From NCBI GenBank assembly GCA_017998575.1, contig JAGOCV010000018.1, positions 1-23,447 on the forward strand: a DNA stretch of 23,447 nucleotides, written 5' to 3'. Each line of letters opens with the position of its first letter. Position 1 is the stretch's first letter. The position numbers were made by a program, and so were the translations under genes. Below the pieces are notes generated by a model. It was not told the DNA's origin. It was given only the letters and a program-made list of their open reading frames with translations, and made no database searches. The DNA comes from Burkholderiaceae bacterium (GTDB lineage Bacteria; Pseudomonadota; Gammaproteobacteria; Burkholderiales; Burkholderiaceae). Below, in pieces: positions 6,732 to 14,358 of this stretch.

Positions 6732-7496
6732 TCAGGTAAATGTCAGGGTGTCGGGTCGGATCAGCCCGACGCCGGGAAGCTTCTCGATGTGCTGGTACTT
6801 CACGGCATCGCGCAGGTTGCGCTGGGCAATGCGGGCGTGCTCTCGCATGATGGCCTCGGCCCGCGCGCCCTCGCGCCGGCGGATGGCATCGAGCACGCTG
6901 CGGTGCTGCTCCTGCGCCACGATGAACATGTCGCGCGCCTGCGGCGTATTGGCCTGCAGCACGACGAAGCCCGAGGGCGACGCGAACGGCATGCGCACCA
7001 CGCGCTCCAGCTCCCGCGAGAGCAGCCCGCCGCCGGTCATCTCGCCCAGCAGGGCATGGAACCGCTGGTTGGCCGCCACGTAGCGGCTGAAAGCGGCATC
7101 GTCCAGCGCCGGCTGCGCCAGCACCTGGTCGATGGCGTCCAGGCAGCCATCGGCCTCGTCCAGAAGGCGCGGCGCCACGCCGCGCTCGGCCGCCAGCCGC
7201 ACCACCAGGCCTTCCAGCGTGCCGCGCAATTCGATGGCCTCCATCACGTCGCGTTCGGAGAACGAGCGCACGGCATAGCCACCATGCGCCAGCGATTCGA
7301 GCAGGCCCTCCTGCTCCAGCCGCATCAGCGCCGCGCGTATCGGCGTGCGCGAAATGCCGAGCCTTTCCACGATGGCGACTTCGCCCACGCGCTCTCCGCT
7401 GGGCAATTCGCCGGCCAGGATCATCTCGCGCAGCTTGAGCTGCGCGCGTACCGCCTGCGAACTGCTGGCATCTGCGGTGATCGTGGGTTCTTTCAT
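6732..7496 (-). CDS. vanR: GntR-family (FCD subfamily) transcriptional regulator, VanR-like
   Basis: A 254-residue regulator. An N-terminal winged helix (about 15-80) contains AIVERLGISRTPIRAALMRLEQEGLL, the typical GntR recognition region. The FCD effector domain covers about 85-235, with candidate metal ligands N143, H147, H198 and H220. The start is taken as the ATG at 7496 (MKEPTITAD); a TTG at 7529 would add 11 residues but overlaps an operator-like palindrome. The gene is divergent from vanAB, the arrangement of VanR repressors, which release their operators when vanillate is bound. Three TGTATACA palindromes in the shared region support local and self regulation. The family call is secure; the VanR assignment rests on context. 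Confidence 0.85.
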   Translation of the reverse strand: MKEPTITADASSSQAVRAQLKLREMILAGELPSGERVGEVAIVERLGISRTPIRAALMRLEQEGLLESLAHGGYAVRSFSERDVMEAIELRGTLEGLVVRLAAERGVAPRLLDEADGCLDAIDQVLAQPALDDAAFSRYVAANQRFHALLGEMTGGGLLSRELERVVRMPFASPSGFVVLQANTPQARDMFIVAQEQHRSVLDAIRRREGARAEAIMREHARIAQRNLRDAVKYQHIEKLPGVGLIRPDTLTFT

Positions 7497-7520
7497 GGGA
7501 GCGCAGTCTAACCCCCAGCG

Positions 7521-7528
7521 TGTATACA
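7521..7528. promoter_or_regulatory. Operator-like palindrome TGTATACA, copy 1
   Basis: A perfect 8-bp palindrome 24 bases upstream of the vanR-like ATG, consistent with the GTnnnAC-type operators of FCD regulators. Its position suggests self-regulation. Confidence 0.6.
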
Positions 7529-7607
7529 AAAATCAAGGTCTACGCAGTTTCACGTCTATGGTTTTCCCTAATACCCCCTCGGAGTGGCTCAATATGAAAC
7601 ACATTTG

Positions 7608-7615
7608 TGTATACA
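7608..7615. promoter_or_regulatory. Operator-like palindrome TGTATACA, copy 2
   Basis: The same palindrome as copies 1 and 3, near the middle of the divergent region and next to an ACACATTTGTGT element. Its centre is 87 bp from copy 1 and 73 bp from copy 3. A CATAAT at 7633-7638 is a possible -10 box for vanA, but no convincing -35 box was found. Confidence 0.6.
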
Positions 7616-7680
7616 TGGCACGCGGATCTCCCCATAATCGGCCCATTCCGACGACATATTCGCTGTGTCGGCCTGATCTT

Positions 7681-7688
7681 TGTATACA
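7681..7688. promoter_or_regulatory. Operator-like palindrome TGTATACA, copy 3
   Basis: The same palindrome, ending 16 bases before the vanA ATG and just before its AAGGA ribosome site. A repressor here would block transcript elongation or initiation into vanAB. Confidence 0.6.
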
Positions 7689-7704
7689 TAAAAAGGACAT
7701 CCCC

Positions 7705-8778
7705 ATGACCTTCCCGAAGAACACCTGGTACGTCGCCTGCACGCCCGACGAGATCGACGGCAAGCCGCTGGGCCGCAAGATCTGCGGCGAGAACATCGTG
7801 TTCCACCGGGGCACCGAGGGCCAGGTGGTGGCGCTGGAGGACTTCTGCCCCCACCGTGGCGCGCCGCTGTCCCTGGGAACGGTGTGCGAAGGCAAGCTGG
7901 TCTGCGGCTACCACGGGCTGGTGATGGGCTGCGACGGCAAGGCCGAGTCGATGCCGCTGCAGCGCGTGGGCGGCTTCCCCGCGATCCGCGTATACCCGGC
8001 GGTGGAGCGCTACGGCTTCATCTGGGTCTGGCCCGGCGATGCCGCGCTGGCCGATCCGGCGCTGATCCACCACCTCGAATGGGCCGAGAGCCCCGACTGG
8101 GCCTACGCCGGTGGCCTGTATCACATCCAGGCCGATTACCGCCTGATGATCGACAACCTGATGGACCTCACGCATGAGACCTACGTGCACTCCACCAGCA
8201 TCGGCCAGAAGGAAATCGACGAGACCCCGGTGAAGACGCGCACCGAGGGCGAGCAGGTCATCACCAGCCGCTTCATGGACAACGTGATGGCGCCGCCCTT
8301 CTGGAAGGCCAACCTGCGCGGCAACAACCTGCCCGACGACCAGCCGGTGGACCGCTGGCAGGTGTGCCGCTTCACGCCGCCCAGCCACGTGATGATCGAA
8401 GTGGGCGTGGCACTGGCTGGCCATGGCGGCTACGAGGCCCCGGCCGACAAGAAGGTCTACAGCATCGTGGTGGACTTCATCACGCCCGAGACCGAAACCT
8501 CGCACTGGTACTTCTGGGGCATGGCGCGCAACTTCAACGTGCAGGACAAGGCACTCACCGAGCAGATCCGCGAAGGCCAGGGCAAGGTGTTCGCCGAAGA
8601 CACGGCCGTGCTCGAAGGCCAGCAGCGCAACCTGTCCAAGTACCCGGGCCGGCGCCTCCTGATGCTCAACATCGACGCCGGCGGCGTGCAGTCGCGCCGC
8701 CTGCTCGACAAGATGCTGGCCGCCGAGCGCGCCCACGACGAAGCACGGGCGGCGGCTGCCGAGAAGGTGGCCGCCTGA
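7705..8778 (+). CDS. vanA: Rieske aromatic O-demethylase oxygenase subunit, vanillate demethylase VanA
   Basis: A 357-residue oxygenase. The Rieske [2Fe-2S] site is CPHRG (C48, H50) with CGYHG (C67, H70). The mononuclear iron facial triad is in NLMDLTHETYVH (D154 bridging, H157, H162), with D299 as the likely carboxylate ligand. Residues such as YVACTPDEI, GLYHIQADYRLMIDNLMDLTHETYVH and NIDAGGVQSRR match my memory of VanA proteins closely. The enzyme would convert vanillate to protocatechuate with release of formaldehyde, taking electrons from VanB. The ATG at 7705 is preceded by AAGGA at 7 bases' distance. The vanB ATG overlaps the stop by one base. Related O-demethylases (for example for dicamba or other methoxybenzoates) are the main alternative. 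Confidence 0.88.
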   Translation: MTFPKNTWYVACTPDEIDGKPLGRKICGENIVFHRGTEGQVVALEDFCPHRGAPLSLGTVCEGKLVCGYHGLVMGCDGKAESMPLQRVGGFPAIRVYPAVERYGFIWVWPGDAALADPALIHHLEWAESPDWAYAGGLYHIQADYRLMIDNLMDLTHETYVHSTSIGQKEIDETPVKTRTEGEQVITSRFMDNVMAPPFWKANLRGNNLPDDQPVDRWQVCRFTPPSHVMIEVGVALAGHGGYEAPADKKVYSIVVDFITPETETSHWYFWGMARNFNVQDKALTEQIREGQGKVFAEDTAVLEGQQRNLSKYPGRRLLMLNIDAGGVQSRRLLDKMLAAERAHDEARAAAAEKVAA

Positions 8779-9770
8779 TGACCGCCTCCACCCAGGGCAC
8801 CCTGCGCGTGCGCGTGCGCGTGGCGCGCCGCGTGCGCGAGGCCGAAGGCATCGACAGCTTCGAGCTGGTGCGCGAGGACGGCGGCACCCTGCCCGCCTTC
8901 AGCGCCGGCTCGCACATCGACGTGCACGTGCCGGGGGCTGCACCGGGATCGAATGTCGTGCGCCAGTACTCGCTGTGCAACGACGCCGCCGAAAACAACC
9001 GCTACCGCATCGCCGTGCTGCGCGATCCCGCCTCGCGCGGCGGCTCGGCCGGCATGCACGACGCCGTGCACGAAGGCGACGTGCTGACCATCGGCGCGCC
9101 GCGCAACCTGTTCGCGCTGCATGACTCGCCCCGCTCGCTGCTGCTGGCCGGCGGCATCGGCGTCACGCCCATCCTGTGCATGGCGCAACGCCTGGCGGCG
9201 ACAGGCGCGGACTTCGAGATGCACTACTGCGCCCGCTCGCGCGAGCGCATGGCCTTCGCCGGCGAGATCGAGGCCGCGCCCTTCGCCGACCGTGTGCACC
9301 TGCACTTCGACGATGGCGATGCGTCGCAGAAGCTCGACCTGCCCGCGCTGATCGCCACGCCCGACGCCGGCACCCGCATCTACGTGTGCGGGCCGCAGGG
9401 CTTCATCGACCATGTGGTGTCGACCGCCAAAGCCCGGGGCTGGCCCGCCGACCGCGTGCACCTGGAGTACTTCGGCGCCGCGCCGCAGGACCATTCGGCC
9501 GACGATGCGTTCGAGGTGAAGATCGCCAGCAGCGGCCAGACCTACACCGTGCCCGCCGGTCAGTCGATCACGCAGGCGCTGCTGGCGCACGGGGTGGAGA
9601 TCATGGTGTCGTGCGAACAGGGCGTGTGCGGCACCTGCATCACGCGCGTGCTCGAAGGCACACCCGACCACCGCGACCTCTACTTCACCGACGACGAGAA
9701 GGCCAGCGGCAACGAGTTCACGCCCTGCTGCTCGCGCTCGAAGACGCCGCTGCTGGTGCTGGACCTGTGA
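8778..9770 (+). CDS. vanB: Vanillate demethylase reductase subunit VanB
   Basis: A 330-residue phthalate-dioxygenase-reductase type protein in one chain. The flavin-binding domain is about 10-115 with RQYS (62-65). The NAD-binding domain is about 118-225 with GGIGVTP (125-131) and CGPQGF (204-209). A C-terminal plant-type [2Fe-2S] ferredoxin domain has C279, C284, C287 (CEQGVCGTC) and C317. It passes electrons from NAD(P)H to the Rieske centre of VanA. The start codon overlaps the vanA stop (TGATG), which suggests coupled translation. It is slightly longer than the usual 315-320 residues because of the N-terminal arginine-rich leader. Confidence 0.9.
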   Translation: MTASTQGTLRVRVRVARRVREAEGIDSFELVREDGGTLPAFSAGSHIDVHVPGAAPGSNVVRQYSLCNDAAENNRYRIAVLRDPASRGGSAGMHDAVHEGDVLTIGAPRNLFALHDSPRSLLLAGGIGVTPILCMAQRLAATGADFEMHYCARSRERMAFAGEIEAAPFADRVHLHFDDGDASQKLDLPALIATPDAGTRIYVCGPQGFIDHVVSTAKARGWPADRVHLEYFGAAPQDHSADDAFEVKIASSGQTYTVPAGQSITQALLAHGVEIMVSCEQGVCGTCITRVLEGTPDHRDLYFTDDEKASGNEFTPCCSRSKTPLLVLDL

Positions 9771-9839
9771 CGCCGCGGCGCGCGGTGCACTAACATCGCC
9801 GCTTCGCATTTCTGACATTCGAACCCCAGGAGACACCGG

Positions 9840-10955
9840 ATGACGCAACAACTACCCGCGCGCTACGACCACGTCGGCAGCTTCCTGCGCCCCAAGGCCC
9901 TGCTGGAGGCGCGTGAGCGCAAGGCCAAGGGCGAGATCTCGGCCACCGAACTGCGCAAGGTGGAAGACGCCGCCATCACCGACATCGTGCGCTTCCAGGA
10001 AGACGTCGGCCTCAAGAGCATCACCGACGGCGAATTCCGCCGCACCTACTTCCACGTCGACTTCCTGGAGCAGATCGGCGGCGTGAAGACCGACATCCCG
10101 GTCACCATCGTCAAGTCCGACGGTACCGAGGAACTGGCGCCCCCGGTGATGCGCGTGATCGACAAGGTGCGCCATGCCAAGGACATCCAGCTGGCCGACT
10201 TCCAGTACCTGAAGTCGCAGGTCTCCGCGGGCAACACGCCCAAGGTGACCATCCCCTCGCCCACCATGCTGCACTTCCGCGGCGGCCGCGCCGGCATCAG
10301 CCGCGAGGCCTATCCTGAGCTCGAGCCCGACTTCTACGACGACGTGGCCAAGGCCTATGGCGACGAACTGCGCAGCCTGGCCGCCGCCGGTTGCACCTAC
10401 GTGCAGATGGACGACACGAACCTCGCCTACCTGTGCGACGAGAAGATGCGCGAAGCCGCACGCCAGCGTGGGGACGATCCCAACGAACTGCCGCACCGCT
10501 ACGCCAAGTTCGTCAACAAGGTCGTCGCGCAGAAGCCGCCCGGCATGCTGCTGGCCATGCACCTGTGCCGCGGCAACTTCAAGAGCACGCACGCCGCCGC
10601 CGGCAACTACGAGCCCGTGGCCGAGGCGCTGCTCAAGGAAATGGACCTGGACGCCTACTTCCTCGAATACGACGACGACCGTTCGGGCGACTTCCGCCCG
10701 CTGCGCTTCCTGCCCAAGGGCAAGACCGTCGTGCTGGGCCTGGTGACCACCAAGTTCGGCGAGATGGAATCCAAGGATTCGCTCAAGCGCCGCATCGACG
10801 AAGCGGCCAAGTACGTGCCGATGGACCAGCTGGCCCTCTCGCCGCAGTGCGGCTTCTCGTCCACCGTGCACGGCAACAACATCGCCGTGGAAGCGCAACG
10901 CCAGAAGCTGCGCCTGGTGATCGAGACGGCCCAGGAAGTCTGGGGCGGCAAGTAA
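9840..10955 (+). CDS. Single-domain (core) MetE-like cobalamin-independent methyltransferase
   Basis: A 371-residue protein matching only the C-terminal catalytic barrel of MetE, as in the YxjG/YxjH group. All four zinc ligands of MetE can be placed: H241 and C243 (MHLCRGN), E276 (FLEYDDD) and C337 (SPQCGFSS). DDTN at 191-194 fits the homocysteine-side region. Without the N-terminal MetE domain, a folate-independent methyl donor or a thiol-alkyl transfer is likely (knowledge of the family), but the donor is not readable here. It lies 69 bp after vanB on the same strand with CAGGAG before the ATG, so it may be co-transcribed with vanAB. A clear terminator follows. Confidence 0.85.
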   Translation: MTQQLPARYDHVGSFLRPKALLEARERKAKGEISATELRKVEDAAITDIVRFQEDVGLKSITDGEFRRTYFHVDFLEQIGGVKTDIPVTIVKSDGTEELAPPVMRVIDKVRHAKDIQLADFQYLKSQVSAGNTPKVTIPSPTMLHFRGGRAGISREAYPELEPDFYDDVAKAYGDELRSLAAAGCTYVQMDDTNLAYLCDEKMREAARQRGDDPNELPHRYAKFVNKVVAQKPPGMLLAMHLCRGNFKSTHAAAGNYEPVAEALLKEMDLDAYFLEYDDDRSGDFRPLRFLPKGKTVVLGLVTTKFGEMESKDSLKRRIDEAAKYVPMDQLALSPQCGFSSTVHGNNIAVEAQRQKLRLVIETAQEVWGGK

Positions 10956-10982
10956 ATCGGCCGCCTGCCAGCACGCCATCGG

Positions 10983-11004
10983 AAGCCGCCTTCGGGCGGC
11001 TTTT
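10983..11004 (+). terminator. Rho-independent terminator after the MetE-like gene
   Basis: AAGCCGCC (10983-10990), a TTCG loop (10991-10994) and GGCGGCTT (10995-11002) form a perfect stem ending in TTTT (11001-11004). It closes the vanA-vanB-metE-like unit. Confidence 0.85.
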
Positions 11005-11067
11005 CTCCGCCTGTCGTGCCGTGACCGGCGCCATGAGCGCGTCATCGCCCGCCGCTAGCATCCCGCC

Positions 11068-12258
11068 ATGACAACCCAACCGAGCGCCTTCGAGGTTTTC
11101 CTGGCCTTCCTGCGCCTGGGCCTTACCTCGTTCGGCGGGCCGATCGCGCACATCGCCTACTTCAGGGCCGAGTTCGTGCAGCGGCGGCGCTGGCTCGACG
11201 ACGCGGCATTCACCGATCTGGTCGCGCTGTGCCAGTTACTGCCCGGGCCCACCAGCAGCCAGGTGGGCCTGGCGCTGGGCCTGCGGCGCGCGGGTTGGGG
11301 CGGCGCGATCGCGGCCTGGGTGGGCTTCACGGCGCCCTCGGCGCTGGTGCTCATCGCCTTCGGCTACGGTCTGCATGCGCTGGACGGCGCGGCGGGTTCG
11401 GGCCTGCTGCACGGCCTCAAGGTGGTGGCGGTGGCCATCGTCGCGCAGGCCGTCTGGGGCATGGCGCGCTCGCTGTGCCCGGACCTGCCGCGCGCCGCCA
11501 TCGCCGCCGGCGCCGCGCTGCTCACGCTGGCCTTGCCGGCGACGGGCGGCCAGTTGGCGGCCATCGCTGCGGCGGCGCTGCTCGGGGCCTGGTGGTGCCG
11601 GACCGTGCCGCCGGCGGCTTGCGCACCGGCGGAACATCTCGTGTCGCGCCGCACCGGCTTGTTCGCGCTTGCGCTGCTGGCCGCGCTGCTCCTCGGCTTG
11701 CCGCTGGCGGCAGCGCTGTCGGGATCGGCCGCGCTGCAACTGATCGATGGCGTGTTCCGCGCGGGCGTGCTGGTGTTCGGCGGCGGCCACGTGGTGCTGC
11801 CGCTGCTGGAGTCGGCCGTGGTGCCGCAAGGCTTCGTGGCCCCGGGCGAATTCCTGGCCGGCTATGGTGCCACGCAGGCCGTGCCCGGCCCGCTGTTCAC
11901 CTTCGCGGCCTACCTGGGCACCGTCGCCTCGGGCCCGCTGCACGGCTGGCTGGGTGGCGCGGTGCTGCTGGTGGCGGTGTTCGCGCCGGGCTTCCTGCTG
12001 CTGGTGGGCGCCCTGCCGTTCTGGGATGCGGTGCGGCGGCACGGCACCATGCGCAGTGTGGTGGCCGGTGTGAACGCAGGTGTGGTGGGTGTGCTGGCCG
12101 CCGCGCTCTACGACCCGGTGTGGATCACCGCCATCGGCTCGCTGGCCGATGTGGCGCTCGCGCTGCTCGCGTTCGTGCTGCTGCTGTCGGGCCGTGTGTC
12201 GCCGGTGTTCGTCGTCGGGCTTGGCGCCCTGGCCGGGTGGCTGATGGCCGGGGCGTGA
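11068..12258 (+). CDS. chrA: Chromate transporter, ChrA (CHR) family, two-domain form
   Basis: A 396-residue polytopic membrane protein with duplicated CHR halves. In the N-terminal half are FGGP (22-25) and QLLPGPTSSQ (56-65). In the C-terminal half the same elements recur as FGGGHVVLP (237-245) and ATQAVPGPLFTFA (268-280). This is the long-chain ChrA layout, associated with efflux of chromate, or sulfate in some members. No chrB regulator is beside it. It has its own upstream gap after a terminator and ends 5 bp from the convergent ROK gene. The family is certain; chromate as the physiological substrate is inferred. Confidence 0.92.
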   Translation: MTTQPSAFEVFLAFLRLGLTSFGGPIAHIAYFRAEFVQRRRWLDDAAFTDLVALCQLLPGPTSSQVGLALGLRRAGWGGAIAAWVGFTAPSALVLIAFGYGLHALDGAAGSGLLHGLKVVAVAIVAQAVWGMARSLCPDLPRAAIAAGAALLTLALPATGGQLAAIAAAALLGAWWCRTVPPAACAPAEHLVSRRTGLFALALLAALLLGLPLAAALSGSAALQLIDGVFRAGVLVFGGGHVVLPLLESAVVPQGFVAPGEFLAGYGATQAVPGPLFTFAAYLGTVASGPLHGWLGGAVLLVAVFAPGFLLLVGALPFWDAVRRHGTMRSVVAGVNAGVVGVLAAALYDPVWITAIGSLADVALALLAFVLLLSGRVSPVFVVGLGALAGWLMAGA

Positions 12259-12263
12259 AGGCC

Positions 12264-13370
12264 TCAGCCGCCGCGGCGCCGGGGCGCATTGACGTAGCTC
12301 GCATTGCCCAGCCCCGTGCCGATGGTGAGCACGGCCCAGCGCTTCACGTCCTGCATGAAGGGCAGCTCTGATAGGCCCTGCACCACGGCGTCGTTGTGCA
12401 TCAGCACCTGCACGGGGGCCTTGTCGATGACGGGCAGGCGCTCGCGCAGCGCGGTGGGCAGGTGGAAGGTGTCGGATTCCCAGTCGCCCGGCAGGTTCTG
12501 CGTGCCGCGCGCGATGGTGCCGTCCTCGCGGATCAGCCCCGGGCAGGCGATGCCGACGAAGGGCGCGAGCCTGAGTTCCTTGCGCTCGGCATAGGCCACG
12601 CCCTTGCAGAGCAGCTTCGCAAGCCGGTCGACGAGCGCGGTGCGGCTGGGCTTGTCGTCGGCGTGGCGCCACTTGTCGCGCCACACGACGTCGGCGCGCG
12701 AGAGATCCCTGGCCTTGTCGCGGCGCAAGCGCACCACGCCGCAGCGCACGTTGGTGCCGCCGATGTCCAGCGCCAGCAGCGCGTCGCAGTGTTCGACGAA
12801 GTGCGCCGGCGCCAGGTGCACCCAGCCGATCAGACCGGCGTCATCGGTGTCGTGGCAGATGCGGCCCAGTTGCACCGGCAACTCCTGCACCTGGCACAGG
12901 GCAGCGGCCTGCAGGATCGCGCGCTCGCCGACTTCGCTCTCGGGAAATCCGCCGCCCACCACGATGCGTTGCACGCCCTGCCACGACTTCTGCCGCATGA
13001 AGCGCTGGATCACGTGCGTGAGCTCGAGCGCGAAATCCTCGATCGCGCCGCGCACCAGGTCGCCGGCTTCGGTGGATGGCGTGGCGCACAGCGCCTTGTC
13101 GAGCCTTTTCTTGGACAGCGCCTTCGACGCCTTGGCGCCGAAGGGGTCGCTGCGCCCGCGCGCGCGATGGCGCTGGCGCCAGTCTTCCAGCGTGGCGCGA
13201 AATGCCGTCTGGCTGGCGCGATCTCCCACGAAGTCGTCGCCGTCGCGCACCTCGAGGTTGTAGCCCGCGATGCGCACGGCATCGAGCATGTGCATGCCGT
13301 GGTGGGCGCCGACGACGCTGGGGGCGTGGCGCGCTCGGGGCGCGTTGGAGGCTCGATGGGTGTTGGGCAT
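12264..13370 (-). CDS. ROK-family sugar-kinase-like protein with permuted motif order
   Basis: A 368-residue protein. The ATP/phosphate motif DIGGTN lies at 202-207, in mid-protein, instead of near the N-terminus. It is followed in normal order by GIACPG (273-278), the catalytic-type HND (325-327) and GTGLG (351-355), after which the protein ends within 13 residues. Elements that normally follow these lie before DIGGTN: a helical stretch (103-126), then IVVGGGFPES (136-145, like the adenosine motif) and DDAGLIG (176-182, like the ROK C-terminus). The ROK CxCG zinc motif was not found. The start is placed at the ATG at 13370; a TTG at 13418 would add 16 residues. The substrate is unknown. It is convergent with chrA and divergent from the cysteine hydrolase. 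Confidence 0.75.
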   Translation of the reverse strand: MPNTHRASNAPRARHAPSVVGAHHGMHMLDAVRIAGYNLEVRDGDDFVGDRASQTAFRATLEDWRQRHRARGRSDPFGAKASKALSKKRLDKALCATPSTEAGDLVRGAIEDFALELTHVIQRFMRQKSWQGVQRIVVGGGFPESEVGERAILQAAALCQVQELPVQLGRICHDTDDAGLIGWVHLAPAHFVEHCDALLALDIGGTNVRCGVVRLRRDKARDLSRADVVWRDKWRHADDKPSRTALVDRLAKLLCKGVAYAERKELRLAPFVGIACPGLIREDGTIARGTQNLPGDWESDTFHLPTALRERLPVIDKAPVQVLMHNDAVVQGLSELPFMQDVKRWAVLTIGTGLGNASYVNAPRRRGG

Positions 13371-13394
13371 GGATCCGGACAGGTTGACCGTGAC

Positions 13395-13430
13395 CCGATG
13401 CTGCCGCGCCTGCGCCAATCACCGCATCGG
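13395..13430. promoter_or_regulatory. Weak inverted repeat in the divergent ROK/hydrolase region
   Basis: CCGATGC (13395-13401) and GCATCGG (13424-13430) are exact complements separated by 22 bases in the 144-bp divergent region. It could be a regulator half-site pair or chance; no promoter boxes were recognised with confidence. Confidence 0.25.
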
Positions 13431-13514
13431 AACAGCCCCCCTGCCGGTGTAGGAGAGCAGCCAGCGCAACGCACTACAGTGGCCCCCTGAAGGACGACCC
13501 ACAGGATCCAGCAC

Positions 13515-14324
13515 ATGCCCACCAACACCCTGCTCCTCATCGACCCGCAAAACGATTTCATGGACATCGACCACGCGGCCCTGCCCGTGGCGGGCGCCAT
13601 GGCCGACATGGTGCGCGTGGCCGGTTTCATCGACGCGGCGCGCAGCCGCCTCACCGACATCGTCGTCACGCTCGATTCGCATCACAGCGTGGGCATCGAA
13701 CGGCCGGCGCTGTGGCGCACGGGCGACGGCGGCGCGGTGTCGCCGTTCACGCAGATCACGGCCGCCGACGTGCGCGGCGGACGCTATACACCGCGCGATG
13801 CGGCGGCACTACCGCGCGTACTGGCCTACCTCGATGCACTGGAAGCCGGCGGGCGCTACACGCTGATGGTGTGGCCCGCGCACTGCGAGATCGGCACCTG
13901 GGGCCACAACGTCGAGCCCGGTATCCGCGATGCCTATGCGCGCTGGGAAACGGCCACGCTGCGGCCGGTGTGCAAGGTCTTCAAGGGCATGAATCCGTGG
14001 ACCGAGAACTACAGCGCGCTGCAGGCCGAGGTGCCCGATCCGGCCGACCCGGCCACGCAGCTCAACACCGGCCTGATCGCATCGCTGGACGCCGCCGACT
14101 GCATCGTGATCGCGGGCGAGGCCAGCAGCCACTGCGTGCGCGCGACGACCGAGCACCTGGCCGACCACCTGCCCTCCGGCCGCATCGACAAGCTCGTGCT
14201 GCTGCAGGACGGCATGAGCGCGGTGGGCGGCTTCGAAGGCCCGGCCGCCGACTTCCTGAAAGCGATGCAGGCACGCGGCGCCACGGTGACGACGGCGGAG
14301 CAGGCCCTGCACCTGCTGCGTTGA
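13515..14324 (+). CDS. Nicotinamidase-like cysteine hydrolase (isochorismatase superfamily)
   Basis: A 269-residue protein with the hydrolase triad D10 (LLIDPQNDF), K157 (FKGMNPWTENYSAL, matching the nicotinamidase KG...YSAF pattern) and C207 (GEASSHCVRAT). Metal-site candidates are D54 and H56 (LDSHH) and H123 (WPAHCEIGT), all in nicotinamidase positions. These support nicotinamidase-type amide hydrolysis more than isochorismatase. It is longer than PncA (about 180-215), with extra sequence around 60-105 and 170-185. AGGATC precedes the ATG. It is divergent from the permuted ROK gene and convergent with the semialdehyde dehydrogenase gene. The true substrate is unproven. Confidence 0.8.
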   Translation: MPTNTLLLIDPQNDFMDIDHAALPVAGAMADMVRVAGFIDAARSRLTDIVVTLDSHHSVGIERPALWRTGDGGAVSPFTQITAADVRGGRYTPRDAAALPRVLAYLDALEAGGRYTLMVWPAHCEIGTWGHNVEPGIRDAYARWETATLRPVCKVFKGMNPWTENYSALQAEVPDPADPATQLNTGLIASLDAADCIVIAGEASSHCVRATTEHLADHLPSGRIDKLVLLQDGMSAVGGFEGPAADFLKAMQARGATVTTAEQALHLLR

Positions 14325-14358
14325 CGGCGGGCACGCCGCCGGTCGGGCACCAGCGCGG

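Noticed and set aside
7345..7704. N-terminal extension of VanA to 7345
   Set aside because: It would overlap the vanR-like gene and the operator region; the ATG at 7705 has a good ribosome site and begins the known VanA N-terminus.
7981..8000. A further GTATAC inside vanA as a fourth operator
   Set aside because: It is within coding sequence, and the flanking bases do not extend the palindrome to TGTATACA.
8457..9851. Long minus-strand frame opposite vanA/vanB
   Set aside because: A shadow of the two Rieske-system genes, whose cofactor motifs are intact on the + strand.
13371..13418. TTG start at 13418 for the ROK-like gene
   Set aside because: The extra 16 residues have no recognisable feature, and an ATG is available at 13370; neither has a strong ribosome site, so this remains slightly open.
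14322..14345. Possible bidirectional terminator between the cysteine hydrolase and the semialdehyde dehydrogenase genes
   Set aside because: Only a short imperfect GGCG/CGCC stem is visible with no T-run on either strand.
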